NCBI GenBank assembly: GCA_026936325.1
Contig: JAPTHN010000120.1
Span: 124,001 to 188,000, forward strand
From: Platynereis dumerilii
Lineage: Eukaryota > Annelida > Polychaeta > Phyllodocida > Nereididae
DNA length: 64,000 nucleotides
Reading direction: 5' to 3'
Shown in pieces: positions 46,640 to 58,240 of this stretch; position 1 is the stretch's first letter, and each line of letters starts with the position of its first letter. The translations under genes were made by a program, and so were the position numbers. The notes beneath the pieces were generated by a model, which made no database searches, was not told where the DNA came from, and was given only the letters and a program-made list of their open reading frames with translations.

Positions 46640-47620
46640 CTTTTTAGACTTATCTCTGGCGCTTTATTTTATTTGTTCAATCTATCGGTCTAATTTCTAA
46701 GTTCTAACGGTAGGCTATTATTGATTAAAATTCATAGGGTGTCCCAAAGATGTCCAATTTCATCTTGGTCCAAAGCAATGATCAGTGGTTGTTTATCATC
46801 CGGTCACTTTTTCTACCAATTATGCTATATCTTGTTAATCACTTGAAAACAGCATAGTACAATCTATCCAGAATAATTTAATTTATTTGAGCAGGCTCAT
46901 CCTTTTTTAATTTGGCAAAGGAAGTATAATTGAATCAATTCGGGTTAATCTAATTGATATAGGCTATGATAACACCTTTTTATCAGGTTAATCTCGCATA
47001 AAAGTATTTGTTTATATGAACTTAAATAAGATTTGCCATGTTTTCTCAAGTAATTCAGCATATTACAGCTTAATTAAAAAAAGTCATATTAACTTATTAA
47101 CATTAAGTCACATTCAGTGACTTGATTGTGTTATTTCAGCCATTCTTGCTCAATTCAGATTCTCCTAATCACATTTTGCTAATATGCCTTATTTCTATTA
47201 TGTGGTTATAAACTATAACTTTTTCATTTTATAGACTAAAATTGATTTAGTCAGTCAGCCTCAGCTGTGTTATGTCAGAGAAACTTAAAGCCTTTGTTAA
47301 TTTTGGTTTGATTATATTGTACTAGCATGACCGATTTGCAGAATATTGTCTTGTCCAATTGAAAATTTGTTGTATCAACTCAATTCACTTTATGTGAAAC
47401 ACTGAATTCAGCTTATTTAATGTATGCCAGGCTAGTGTATCTCAGTTGAGTTCCAGCCCATTTTTTAATTTCTTTTAGTCAGGTAAACTCAATTCACTTA
47501 AAATTATTAACACTTAAACTGTGAAAATGTTGGCAAACTGAGAGATACAACTTCAAATGAGCAAGCTGAACTGACTCAATAAATATATTGCAGCACCGTT
47601 GCCCCAATTGAATTAAGTCA
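46640..47620. other. AT-rich stretch with recurring TCAATTCA-type words
   Basis: Short words such as CAACTCAATTCACTT, TTAAGTCA and CAGCTTAATT recur without a measurable period, in both orientations. It may be a thoroughly decayed repeat. No gene is seen on the plus strand. Confidence 0.3.
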
Positions 47621-47622
47621 AG

Positions 47623-47841
47623 TCAGCTTGCTGGGGCTATGAGTGTACTCATCTTTCTTTTCAAACATTCAATTCTTTTCAAATCGTTTTGTTTAAATCT
47701 TTTCTTCAAATCTTTTGTTGCACTGTCTTGTTTCACCCTGTCTCCTCTCTCATTAGGCATCTGTTCTAACTCATCTGCCTCCTTCTTCATCAGGTCAAAT
47801 ATTAACTCTTGTCTTTTGGAGATTGTGTCAACAGCAGCCAT
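47623..47841 (-). CDS. Candidate small ORF, 72 residues, unrecognised
   Basis: The frame starts MAAVDTISKRQELIFDLMKK, contains GDRVKQDSATKDLKKRFKQ and ends MSTLIAPAS. The ATG at 47841 has a strong start context (GCAATGG); another in-frame ATG five codons earlier has a weak context. The protein is charged, basic and predicted helical, with no membrane segment. An AATATA polyadenylation-like word lies about 40 bp past the stop. It could be a single-exon gene, a first exon or chance. The opposite strand is also open over the same length, which weakens the case. Confidence 0.3.
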   Translation of the reverse strand: MAAVDTISKRQELIFDLMKKEADELEQMPNERGDRVKQDSATKDLKKRFKQNDLKRIECLKRKMSTLIAPAS

Positions 47842-48119
47842 TGCTCTTAACGGCATTGATTACGCCATTTGATGTCGCAAAATGGAGCATCTGAAGCCTG
47901 CATCATGTGATGATCATGTGGTGTTCTGGTGCTGCTGCAGTGATGTAGGAAAGGCTGGAAATGTGGGTATTTATCTTGATGTTTACCAGCATTAATTATT
48001 CCACAAATGACATTTTGTTGTGGGTTCTACGATGAGTCAGACACTGAGCACACAACATCGATTCTGTTAATGATTTCTGAAATGATTTGTTTTTTTGCAT
48101 GCCATTTTGAACTTGAAAT

Positions 48120-48725
48120 CATGGAATCTGGGGTCAGGATGCAAAGCAAGATATTACACCAAAAGTTAATATCAACTCTTAAATTTATCTGCCTATCTAC
48201 AAACCCATGTATTCATCTGCTCAAATGCAAAGTGTGATAATACAACATAAGTGAATGTAAACTCCTTAATCTATCTATCTATCAACTCGGGTATTCAGGA
48301 TTTTCTCAATGTTAAGCAAGATAACACTTCACAAGTCTGTGTCAACTCTTAAATCCATTTGTCTATCAACTCGCATATTCATTTGTCCCAAAGAAAAGCA
48401 AATAATTTGTCTCAAGTCTGTGTCAACTCTTTGATCTATCCATTTATCAACTCATAAATTCACCTATCTATCTGTTGAAGAACATAATATTATATTCTTT
48501 GGTCCAAATGCAAAGCATGATAATAACCCACAAGTATGTGTCGACTCCTTCATCTATCTATCAACTCACACATTCATCTGTCCCAATGAAGAGCAAGATA
48601 ACACCCCACAAGCCAGTGCCAACTCTTAAATTCATCTACTGATCTCCCACATATTCATCTGTCCGAATGCAAATCAACTCACATATTTATCTGTTCAAAT
48701 GCAAAGCAAGATAACACCCCACAAG
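48120..48725 (+). repeat. Minisatellite, about 83-90-bp unit, left part
   Basis: Units carry AAATGCAAAGCAAGATAACA, CCACAAGTCTGTGTCAACTC, TTAAATCCATCTGTCTATCA and CGCATATTCATCTGTCC in order. Units begin near 48139, 48222, 48311 and 48394 and continue to 48725, with the later ones more irregular. The array resumes at 50023 beyond an inserted transposon. Confidence 0.75.
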
Positions 48726-50022
48726 CAGGGCCGTATTTCCACTCCCTGCCGCCCCTAGGCTAAAATTTATCGTGCCCCCCCCCCGGGCATTCCACTGCCG
48801 CTCGATAAAATAGGCCCATAAATATTTTTCTTATAAAAAATACAGATTTTCATATATATATGTATTGAGTATTGACTATTATTGTATGTATCCAAAATTC
48901 CAAATACAATCACAATGAATAAATTGAATTCAAAAATAGGATTTAGGCCTATCCTCTCTGAGCATGCTCACTGCTCATTTACTCCAAAGAGGGGTCCCTT
49001 TTTTATAGAATTTTGGTTTATTTTATTTTCTCTAAAATCGTGTGTCCTGGTCACCAAACATAGATCTTTTTTGCCAGCAACTTTTTGTTTCTGAATTGGG
49101 TTTCTTTAGCTTTTTAAGGTTCCCTGAAACCCTTGAGCAAAAACTTTGAAAGACTCCATAATTAGGCCTAATTTCAATAAAATCTATCAGATTTGGTGTC
49201 AAAAAGAATGACATTTTTTGTTCATCCTGATTATGTTTTCAGACCTTTCTTTCTTTCTATGTAAATCAAGCAGTGATTCCATACAGTGAAGATAAGTGCA
49301 AACTTATTTTGGGTCTTTCAGAAGAAATGTGATTGCATGCTGGCAACTCAGTATCAAAACCTCAAGGGTGCAGAGAAAAAAATCCAGGGCAATGCTAATA
49401 TTAATTTTGAAAGATACTAGTCAATTGGTTGTGCTTTCTTGTGTAAGCCTCCAATGACTATAAATTTCGTGTATTTGCATTCTGAGACGGTCAGTCACAC
49501 ACACTAAACTATGCTACAGTTGGTAGGCCCAATGACCAAATATTGAAATGTGAATCACTTGCAATCAAGCATTCACCTGCGGATAAATAGAGAAGTTAAA
49601 TACATACCATTTATTAAGGAGTTTAACATGTCCTGCTGGCCAAGTGAATGACAAGTGCAACTGTTTCTGAATATCACACAACAGAACCTCTTGGCCCTTC
49701 TTAATCCATGACATACTAAAACTTTGTGGTTAAGGGTTTGCCATGTCTTCGCAAAAGTAAAGGCTACAAAACACCAAAAAAGTTAGGGGAATGGTTGCAG
49801 AGTGCAGAGGTCAGAAATTGTTAAATTTGTCACATTTCTTGTTAGTTCACACATTTAGCATTTCTTCACTTCTTTTAGTGCGTTTTGGGGGTTTTTTTTC
49901 TCTCTTTTTTTCCTTTTTTTCTCTCTTTTTTTTCCTTTTTTTCTTGCCCTTAGCTGCCGCCCCTATGAGGCTGCCGCCCCTAGGCTCTAGCCTAGAATGC
50001 CTATATGGGAAATACGGCCCTG
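48726..50022. mobile_element. hAT-like non-autonomous transposon, 1,297 bp
   Basis: The ends are CAGGGCCGTATTTCC and its exact reverse complement. The 8-bp duplication CCCACAAG flanks both sides (48718-48725 and 50023-50030). CAGGG ends plus an 8-bp duplication are the hAT signature. Both sub-ends repeat CTGCCGCCCCTAGGCT words. The interior is AT-rich with a pyrimidine run at 49890-49945 and has no transposase frame. It sits inside the minisatellite, and removing it restores a normal unit. Confidence 0.9.
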
Positions 50023-50290
50023 CCCACAAGTCAGTGTCAACTCTTAAATCCATCTGTCTATCATCCCGTATTCACTATTCACCTGTCCTCAACTCATATT
50101 CAATTGTCCAAATGCAAAGCAAGAAAATATACCACAAGTTCATATTAACTCCTTCATCTATATGTCTATCAACTCGCATATTAATCTGTCCAAATGCAGA
50201 GAACCTAAACACCCCACAAGTGTGACTGTGTCAACTCTTAAATTTGTCTGTCTATCAACCAGCATATTCATTCTTCTGTCCATACCAATT
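50023..50290 (+). repeat. Minisatellite, right part
   Basis: This continues the array split by the hAT-like element. It starts CCCACAAGTCAGTGTCAACT and runs through two to three further units. Confidence 0.75.
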
Positions 50291-50529
50291 TATACTTAAT
50301 CACCTAATAAACCAACTGGCTATATCAAATTTGGCCAATACACAAAATTGGCTATTTATATTGATAGAATAACCTAATAGCCTATTGAAAACTTATTGGC
50401 TAATTTGCTGTGGAATGATTAGTAATTATCTTGCCTATTTGTGTATCTTATGGATTGAGATAGCTCCCTCATATCTGGTGGATATCTAGGGTGATGGAAA
50501 TGCAGCAAATTACTATTGATCATGTACTC
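50291..50529. other. AATAGCC/TTGGCTA-rich stretch
   Basis: Words such as ATTGGCTA, AATAGCC and ACCTAATA recur in both orientations between 50300 and 50410. There is nothing coding. Confidence 0.3.
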
Positions 50530-50740
50530 AGGCCATATGAAAGAAGAAAGGAAGGAAGAAAGGGGGGGGGGAGGAAGGGAGGACAGAAGAAAAAAGGAAG
50601 TGAGGAAGGAAGAAAAGAGGGTAGACAGGAAGTAAGATAAGAAGGAAGGAAGGACGGAAGTAAGTAAGAGAGAAAGCACAAAGCGAAGGTAGGTTATTGA
50701 TTAAGGAAAGAAGGAAGAAAGAAAGCAAGGCTTTCTTTTT
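50530..50740 (+). repeat. GGAA/GAAG purine microsatellite
   Basis: GGAAGGAAG-type units with a G-run near 50562 make up the tract. The opposite-strand serine/leucine/proline frame is an artefact. Confidence 0.85.
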
Positions 50741-51180
50741 TAATTTTGATACAAATCACACCAAAAAGAAAACGTAAGCAACTTGAAAGTTGTCAATTAC
50801 CTTAGATAAATACACATTATTAACATCCTTCACCTCATTACTGGAATCATATAGACCTATGAACTAAATGACACCAGTTTTATTGCGGAGTACCTCAGGG
50901 GTCAGTTATCAAACCAAATCATACCACACATAAAGTAGAGATCAAGGAAATACCAGGAATTCATAATTCAGTTGAAAGAGGACTGGATCTTTGATGGGAA
51001 TAGCTTGGAATGCACACCTCATGGAGGTATGGTATGAGTCTTTATGAGATGTGAAGATTGAAGGTTGGTTCATATCAGATCTGTAGGAAGATATGTGGTG
51101 TGCATTGTAGCTGTCAAGAGTATTTTCAATGCGAAATGAAATTATATACAGTAGATTAGGTGTGAATGCCACTTGTATCC
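50741..51180. other. No feature seen
   Basis: Ordinary sequence between two microsatellites. Confidence 0.3.
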
Positions 51181-51545
<365 letters not shown>

Positions 51546-52204
51546 AAATAGATATAAATCAAAGTCTATTCCTGAATACAAATTGAACCTGATACCTTTT
51601 GCACCACAACACCTTTACCACTGGACTTCAGTACCATTTGCAGTCCAATGAGCCCCACACATTACACCCTGTACATACATCCTGTGTTGATAAGAGCAAC
51701 TTCTACTTGACTACATTTGTTATGTTTTTGTACAAGTGTTGCTGACAGGTTAGTCTTAGGGGTCAGTAGTCATCACATCACATAGATGAATAAACTGCAC
51801 TTAATGCCAAGCTCAAGTTTGATCCGCGGTGTGAAAAAGTTTACGGTACAAGTACATACAACTCCTGATTTCGAGCTTCGATGGATTGTCTTTTTTTCTT
51901 CTTCACTACTATTTTGTTCTTTTTTGTCTCAGGTTTATCGTCCAAAAAATGCACTCATTTCCAATAAATTTCATGGATTTTTAATAAATATTTTGATGAC
52001 TTTGCTGAACTCAGACAGAAGGTTTCTGCATTGGTATTCATAATTTAACCTGGAGAGCTATTCTTCCTTCACTTATACGATTTTAATGTGATTGACCCCT
52101 ACCACAGATTATTCTTCTTGAACAATGTCTACACTCTTACTTGACAAAATAATATGTCAACAATAGACAAAGAACTATATAAAATAAGGGATTTAAGCAA
52201 AAGC
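51546..52204. other. No gene seen
   Basis: Ordinary sequence. A TTTTGTCTCAG acceptor-like word occurs at about 51922-51932, but no donor-bounded exon follows. Confidence 0.3.
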
Positions 52205-52380
52205 ATGTCGTAGGCTAATTAGTAAAGGAGGATGACATGGCAATGAGGCGAAGGGTGATTGACACAGCCATCCAACATATGCCCAGTTGACCGGGCAAGA
52301 GCTGGATGCGAACCCAGGTCCCAAAGATAGGCAGCCCAACACGCTACTACTGTGCTAACTCTCCCCGCTGCCTCAACAAC
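52205..52380 (-). mobile_element. tRNA-derived SINE, copy 3
   Basis: On the minus strand this shows an A-box-like GTTAGCACAGTAG, a B box (GGGTTCGCATCC), then TCACCCTTCGCCTCATTGCC and ACTAATTAGCCTAC. It is the best-kept head and body in the window. The ATCC tail is not seen. Confidence 0.75.
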
Positions 52381-52599
52381 ATGAATTAAATCAGAACATA
52401 TGAAGTAGAGTTTAATGAAAATGGAACTTGATATATATATATAAATCAGAAGAAGTAATCACATGAAATTGAATCAGCCACAATGGTTCTTGGAATCAAA
52501 TTAATTCAGAATGTTGCTACGTGTCATGCACATATATTGCGAATCAAATTTCATATGTTAAACAAGAATATTTTTTGCAAAATCTGAATTTCATGATCG

Positions 52600-53250
52600 T
52601 GTCATTTTGCTTAAACATGTGTCCGGATTGATTTTTGGCCAAAATTAAGTTTCTTGAATATTCTGACTGTCAGCGACTGAATGAATTTCCATTTATTTGC
52701 ATAACATCAATCTTACATGCCTCAAACGGGACATTTTAAAGTGAAGAGCAACAATAGCGAAAACAAACCACCGACAACGTGTTAATTAGACTATTTCACT
52801 TTAATTGAAACTGCACACGCCGAACACAGCTGCTGCTGCGGGGCTGCTATTGACCTAGTTAATTAGAAGCCCGGATGTTAAGCTTGCCTCTGATTGGCTG
52901 AAAATGAGGTCACGACCTCTTTCTCCAAGCAATTTGTCTCGCGCTTCACAATTGTTTTCCTCCCTCATTTTTCTGAGAAAGGGAAGTTCTTATTTTCCTA
53001 GTTGGAGAGAATTCAAAAAGAGAACCGGTTTAAAAGGCGCTTTCAACGTGTCGCCGGAAGTGCTTCGGAATAAAAGAAAGTTCTGGAAATTCAATTTGTT
53101 TGTCGCCTCCAGTTGATGTCCGTAGAGAGAAAGTGTGAAAAGAAAAAAAAAGAAATGAATTGAGTAACGGATGAACAGATTAAATTGACAGAGTGACAGA
53201 GTTGAATAGCAAAATGGAACGTCTAGCTGGTGCCTTCAGCAGGTTCAAGT
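52600..53250 (+). promoter_or_regulatory. Complex, relatively G+C-rich stretch, possible promoter or enhancer
   Basis: After AT-rich DNA the sequence becomes non-repetitive and CpG-containing from about 52730. It holds homeodomain-type TTAATTAGA words (52782 and 52858), an inverted CCAAT (GATTGGCTG at 52892) and CACGCCGAACACAGC. Two ATG frames follow: 52904-53116 and 53214-53281 (MERLAGAFSRFKSDSYRTSK). It may be the 5' end of a plus-strand gene, but no donor-bounded exon is clear. Confidence 0.3.
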
Positions 53251-53494
53251 CGGATAGTTACAGAACATCAAAGGCAGAATAAATCGAAATGATCAAATAA
53301 TTTTAGGTTAATCAAGTGTGATGGATGCTTGAGATATTTTCCTTGTCATATTTTGATCTGTTATAGTATTCTACATTTTCAAGGCCTTTTAAAGTCAGTT
53401 TCAATATCCTTTCTTGAGGTAAATTACACCAAGGGTTACATAGCTCACATTGTACAATAAAACTGTATCATGGAAAATATGAGGTGACAGTTTG

Positions 53495-53700
53495 TGTATT
53501 CTGGGCGCTTTCAACCACTGGGTCCTGGATTCGGATCTGGCTCCTGTGATGTCACCTGGATCCATGTTGGATGGCAGTTTCAAATCTTCAATCATCATTT
53601 GCCTCATTACTTTGCTCTCTTTATTCCCTAATTAGCTATGCAAGTTCATGGACTCATGTGGAGGTGATAAAATCCATATCATCCATTTATCTATCTTAGC
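53495..53700 (+). mobile_element. tRNA-derived SINE, copy 4
   Basis: The head carries GGGTCCTGGATTCGGATCTGG at the B box, and the body and tail read CCCTAATTAGCTATGCAAG, then ATCATCCATTTATCTATC. It is in plus orientation, opposite to copies 1-3. Confidence 0.55.
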
Positions 53701-54204
53701 TTGGGACCGGAGTTGCCAAAGAGGGACAGGTCCTTTTTCTTACATCCGGCGAATGACAAGTGCTAACAGAATTGCACTGATATCATCCTTGTGAGGTCAT
53801 ATCCCTGTCCATGCCATGTTATTCTCTATTACTCATAAGCAATATGTGAGGTCATACCCTATACTTTCAATACTGTCAGGACAAGTCACCTACTGAGTCA
53901 CAGCACTCGTCAATGCGGTCACAAGTTATTCAATTACAAATTGACAGTTCATCTCAATGCAATGGATAGGGCCTGTTGTGAGGTCATTGATGGCCACAAC
54001 AGCTGAATGTAAGTACTCATCATTCTTCAACTGTAACATTTCCTTGGTATTATATTTGCACTGTAAGTCCACAATATCAACGACCTTGAGCACTTACTCC
54101 ATACAAAGCTCTGCAACTATTCTCAGCATTCTGTTCCCGAAGGACCCATAAGAGGCTCTTCACAGCCCCACCTCTTGAACTGATGAACTGATCAAGGTCT
54201 TTTG
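53701..54204. other. No feature seen
   Basis: GTGAGGTCAT(A/T) words recur at about 53790, 53846 and 53979. There is nothing else of note. Confidence 0.3.
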
Positions 54205-54400
54205 GGGGTTTTGAGTGTGAACGATGTCAGGGCATCTGAGATGTCATCAGCCGAACCATCACAGATGTCATCCGGGCATCATCTGGGTCATGTGATGTCA
54301 TCTGGGAGCCATCTGGGTGATATCTGGGTCAGGTGGTGCCATCTATGTCACGTGATGTCATCCAGGACATTCTGGGAGGAAGGGTATTATGGGATAGGGC
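54205..54400 (+). repeat. Degenerate short repeat of ATCTGGGTCA and GATGTCATC words
   Basis: ATCTGGG recurs at about 54281, 54299, 54309 and 54320. GATGTCATC or GATGTCATCTG recurs at about 54239, 54263, 54293 and 54353. One CACGTG E-box core lies at 54348. An irregular minisatellite is the simplest reading. Confidence 0.5.
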
Positions 54401-55284
54401 AAAGGTCACCCTGCAAGGTCAGAGTTTATCTCGTCAGAGGACCCGAATGGTGCTTAAATGTGATCTTTTGCTCCGTTCAGACATACTTCATGTTTTCTGC
54501 ATTTTTTATATCTTTCGCAAAACAGAAAACTTTCCCACCCATTCCATGGATTGGAGGATGCTTACTATAGATACTACTACATTTCATTGAGGGTGCTATG
54601 GTATAGGAACCTTGGGCAGTGTTCCTAGATCCTCTACCCATGGGCGCTGCTCTGTGGCTGCCCTGAGCTGTAATCAGTGGAAGGCTCACAACAAATTTCC
54701 CCACAACATGGAATCAAGAAGTTCTACAACTACAAATACACAATTTCTTAAAATGCATAATCAAGCTTAACGTTTTTTTTACAATCGTTTCGATCTATAT
54801 TTGTCTTTGAAGTCTTTGCTAAGCCTTCCGTCTCATACAAAATTGCATTGCAGATTCAGCAAAATGGAAGAATGGTAAAGATAAAATAGAATATAAACCT
54901 TGAAGATCTACCTATCAATCAAACAATTAATCATCCAATCCATCAATCAAATAATCAATCAACGACTCAAGCTATCCATACAAAAAAGACCTACAAAACA
55001 CTTCCTATAATGGATGATAAGATCTTCACCTCAGATGACCCACACTCACAGGCTAACAAATCTTATTCTAGTTTCCTCTGAATACCCTGAATATGACAAA
55101 TTGCCACAAATAGCTACAATTGCCACTGATTTTCAGATAACTCAATATTCCATCTGCAAAGTATTGTTAACTACAATCACTACCTACAATGTACAACATT
55201 GTATAGCTGGAATTTATGGGTTCTTCTATGGATGTAGTACTCTCATAGAATCTTTGTTGATGTGACGACTATATTATAGTTTTT
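54401..55284. other. No gene seen
   Basis: ATCAATCAAACAATTAATC-type words recur at 54912-54962. Open frames are short and overlap in both strands. Confidence 0.3.
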
Positions 55285-55411
55285 ATGGATCAGAAGCAAT
55301 GCTCAGAATACCAATTTCTGGGTCCAGGGTTGGAATCCAGCTCCTCCTGTCCTATTTAGCCTACCAAGTTCATAAATACATGACATAAAGCCCCAATCAT
55401 CCATCCATCTC
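55285..55411 (+). mobile_element. tRNA-derived SINE, copy 5
   Basis: A B-box-like GGGTTGGAATCCAGC is followed by the body TCCTCCTGTCCTATTTAGCC, then TACCAAGTTCATAAATACA and a tail ATCATCCATCCATCT. It is in plus orientation and compact; the A box is not clear. Confidence 0.65.
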
Positions 55412-56339
55412 TTCAGGGGCAGGCACACATTGATGACTGTGATTGACCATCAAGATAACTTAAAACAAAGGAAAACAATAAACCGCAAATTCAGCTTTGA
55501 TGCAAATTTTAGGAAGATGAACATATTTTTGATTACTAAAACCTATGTCATATATTTATTAAAACACTAATCATATTTTGCAAAATAGAATACCCTACCC
55601 TGGTTACAAATTCATATAGGAAAAATAATCTAATTTCTACAGCGATATTACTACATATTTTCTGAGAATTCAAGAATAACCATTGATAAGCATTGTTGTA
55701 AATTTCTATGACTTTCCAAGAAATTTACGATAACTCTCAGGGAATTTGCCATTTTTATTATATCAATTCAACCTGGAGATATTGGAATTTCCTAGAATTG
55801 AAATTTCAGAGATTACAAACTTTAGAACTTCCTTCATAACACATTTAAAAAGCAAACATTTTCAACAAATAGAAGAAACTTCCATAAAGCGATTAAATAC
55901 TTATGATGATAAATGTTTCGTGACATATAAAATTTCTGGGAATATAATTCAATCTAGCCTTACAATAAAAGATATATAACTCTCTTTAAATCTATGCACA
56001 CCATTTAAACTAGCGTATAAAAGTAGGCCTATGTCTCAGACAATTCAACCTTATCTTCTGTTTATACAGAGTAACAAAAAACCTTGATACACCAATATGA
56101 AAAAACAACTTCTAAGAGCATTTTTTGTTTCTCAAGAGGCTGAACTGACAATACAGTGTCTAGGCAATGATTAATAGGTTGTGTATATAGCAACTAAACT
56201 GCTTCTTCTTGATGGTCTAAATCCATCCCAGACTGCAGAAACAATTAGACATATTGATGGCTTTATAAAAACAAACTTAAATGCTGAGATGATTTTACAA
56301 TAAGATAGATAGGGAGAACTGATGTGACAGGTTGGTAAA
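55412..56339. other. No feature seen
   Basis: AT-rich sequence, with no exon or repeat recognised. Confidence 0.3.
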
Positions 56340-56379
56340 GTATATCACCTGCTTTCCACCCATTGTGACATTTAAGAGT

Positions 56380-56455
56380 GATAAATCGATTTGAACCCGC
56401 AACCTTATTCTTCTCATGTCTTCATTCAAACACCTTTCCAACTTGGCCAGCTGAC
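56380..56455 (-). mobile_element. tRNA-like SINE head
   Basis: The minus strand reads GGCCAAGTTGGAAAGGTG (A-box-like) and, about 40 bp later, GTTGCGGGTTCAAATCG (B-box-like). It looks like a tRNA-derived SINE head. No body or tail was recognised. Confidence 0.45.
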
Positions 56456-56559
56456 AAAAATGCAACATTTAGATGCAGTCAATGCATTTATACTAGTAAT
56501 TGGCATACCATGAATAAAGTGGAGAAACCATCATACATTTATGGACCAGTTCTGGTCCG

Positions 56560-56705
56560 GTCACTTGGACCAACAATGAATGTTGGACTGAAGTTTCAAA
56601 CATCCTCCACCTGATTGTCGTGTCCTCCTCTAGTCCTCCTGTCCTCATTGGCCTAAATATAAACACTGTATAAATACAGGACACAAAGCTACAATCACCC
56701 ATCTA
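56560..56705 (+). mobile_element. tRNA-derived SINE, copy 6 (body and tail)
   Basis: TCCTCCTGTCCTCATTGGCC followed by a TAAATACAGGACACAAAGC-like word and CAATCACCCATCT matches the body and tail of copy 5. The tRNA head is decayed. Confidence 0.55.
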
Positions 56706-56749
56706 TTAAATTCTCAACAAAGAAGGGCAAAAAATCAAATTGATTAATT

Positions 56750-57270
56750 GACTTCACACTTATTTAAGGAAGAACATCTAATTTTGCCTTCCTAATCTAT
56801 TCCCAGTGAGCCTTATTTAATTCAATAGGACGGCCCCTCAAGATTCATAAATAAAAGTCCTATCAAAAGCAAATCATTAAAATAATTAGAATTTTCTTGA
56901 CACGCTGAAAGGAGCAATTTATTTTCTAAAAAGTGAACAATGGCTAAAAACGAGCTCATTATGTTTTCCTGGTGGCTTCCTTAATAGATACCAAATTAGC
57001 CTCAAATGTCTGTCTTTAAACCAGAACAAATTAGGAGGATAATTGCTTCAAGGCAATAAGGCCTGGTCATGATGTTCTTGAAGGAAAGCTGCTGGCTCTT
57101 AAATGGTTTTTGGCTTTCACGGACAGTTTCTGGATTTTTACGGCGGACTCGAAGCATCACCATGGTTCCGTGTCCAATGACTTTCCATTTAACGAAGGCC
57201 GCAGGTTTTCAAAAGTAGCAGGACTACTTCTAGTGTTCCAAGGATTAAAGTTTAATTGGTAGTGGCCTTC
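56750..57270. promoter_or_regulatory. Complex non-repetitive stretch, possible conserved regulatory DNA
   Basis: The sequence lacks simple repeats, keeps CpGs and is rich in ATTA/TAAT homeodomain-type words (TTGATTAATTGAC at 56740, AAAATAATTAGAA near 56879). A plus frame 57035-57263 reads FLAFTDSFWIFTADSKHHHG in its middle, but it has no splice support and could be chance. Comparison with a related genome would decide between exon and enhancer. Confidence 0.25.
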
Positions 57271-57486
57271 ACATGAAATCAAAAGTCAAAAGTCAGAAGT
57301 CCAAATACTTACATTTATACCATGATTTAAAAAACAAAATGACAAAAATGAAAATTTCTACTCTTGTTTGAGATGCCCTGAAGGCAACTAATATGCTGCT
57401 TCAGAGTTTTAATTATAATAGGGAGGCCAGTAGCAGAGATTGACAAGCTTTTCTTATTGTGGAATTTGAGAAGGTTCTAAAAGGCC

Positions 57487-57487
<1 letters not shown>

Positions 57488-57556
<69 letters not shown>

Positions 57557-57592
57557 GATCCATCTATCTATTGATCTGTCTATCTATCTATC

Positions 57593-57659
<67 letters not shown>

Positions 57660-57716
57660 ATATCCATCTATCTATGCTCTCTATCTATCTATCTATCTAT
57701 CTATCCATCTACCTAT
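57488..57716 (+). repeat. CTAT microsatellite
   Basis: CTAT units run almost without a break from 57488 to about 57716, with rare variant units. The plus-strand tyrosine/leucine/serine/isoleucine frames are artefacts. Confidence 0.98.
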
Positions 57717-58240
57717 CTTCTACTTTCATTCTCTAAATTCACAGAATCATCAGCCCAGCTTCATCAGCTGGCAAAGGTCAATTGGGACACACACAGTGTA
57801 TTCAAGTCATAGAGGTCTCTGTTTGTCCAAACCTTTGTCCTGTCCTTTGTTGACTGTTTGTCTGTCCACTCAGCTGCTGTTTCTTCCCCTTGTCATCTGT
57901 ATTGTCCATTGTATTTGTCAGTCTTGGCACCCAGTATTTACTATTCGGTCTTGGGACGGTCACCGCAGGTCTTGGTCAGTATTGGGTTAGCTTCTTTAGA
58001 CAGCCTCTGACATTTACTATTGCTGACTGTTACATTAAATGGTTCAGTCATTGACATAGCTGCATAGCAGTTTCCAATTCCAAAACAAGGAAAAGAGCAG
58101 GGCACAGACTTTACCCAGTTGATACAATGATTGAAAATAATGTTATTCAAGATTTAGTATCGCGACGAGCATCACCCCATATAAAAACAAAATATTCTGT
58201 ACTCAACCTAGTCCCTTTTCATTCACCATAACAACTTTAA
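57717..58240. other. No feature seen
   Basis: Ordinary sequence. TGTTTGTC/TGTCC words recur near 57820-57870. No gene was recognised. Confidence 0.3.

Noticed and set aside
41755-47620. One giant transposon beginning TACACTCTAAG at 41755
   Set aside because: The start resembles the palindromic element end at 16989, but no matching inverse end or target duplication was found downstream.
52904-53116. 70-residue plus frame as a gene
   Set aside because: It lies in a promoter-like region, has no donor or acceptor and no recognised motif.
57459-57990. Plus-strand frames of 117 and 139 residues
   Set aside because: They are mostly translation of the CTAT microsatellite, with chance extension into flanking DNA.
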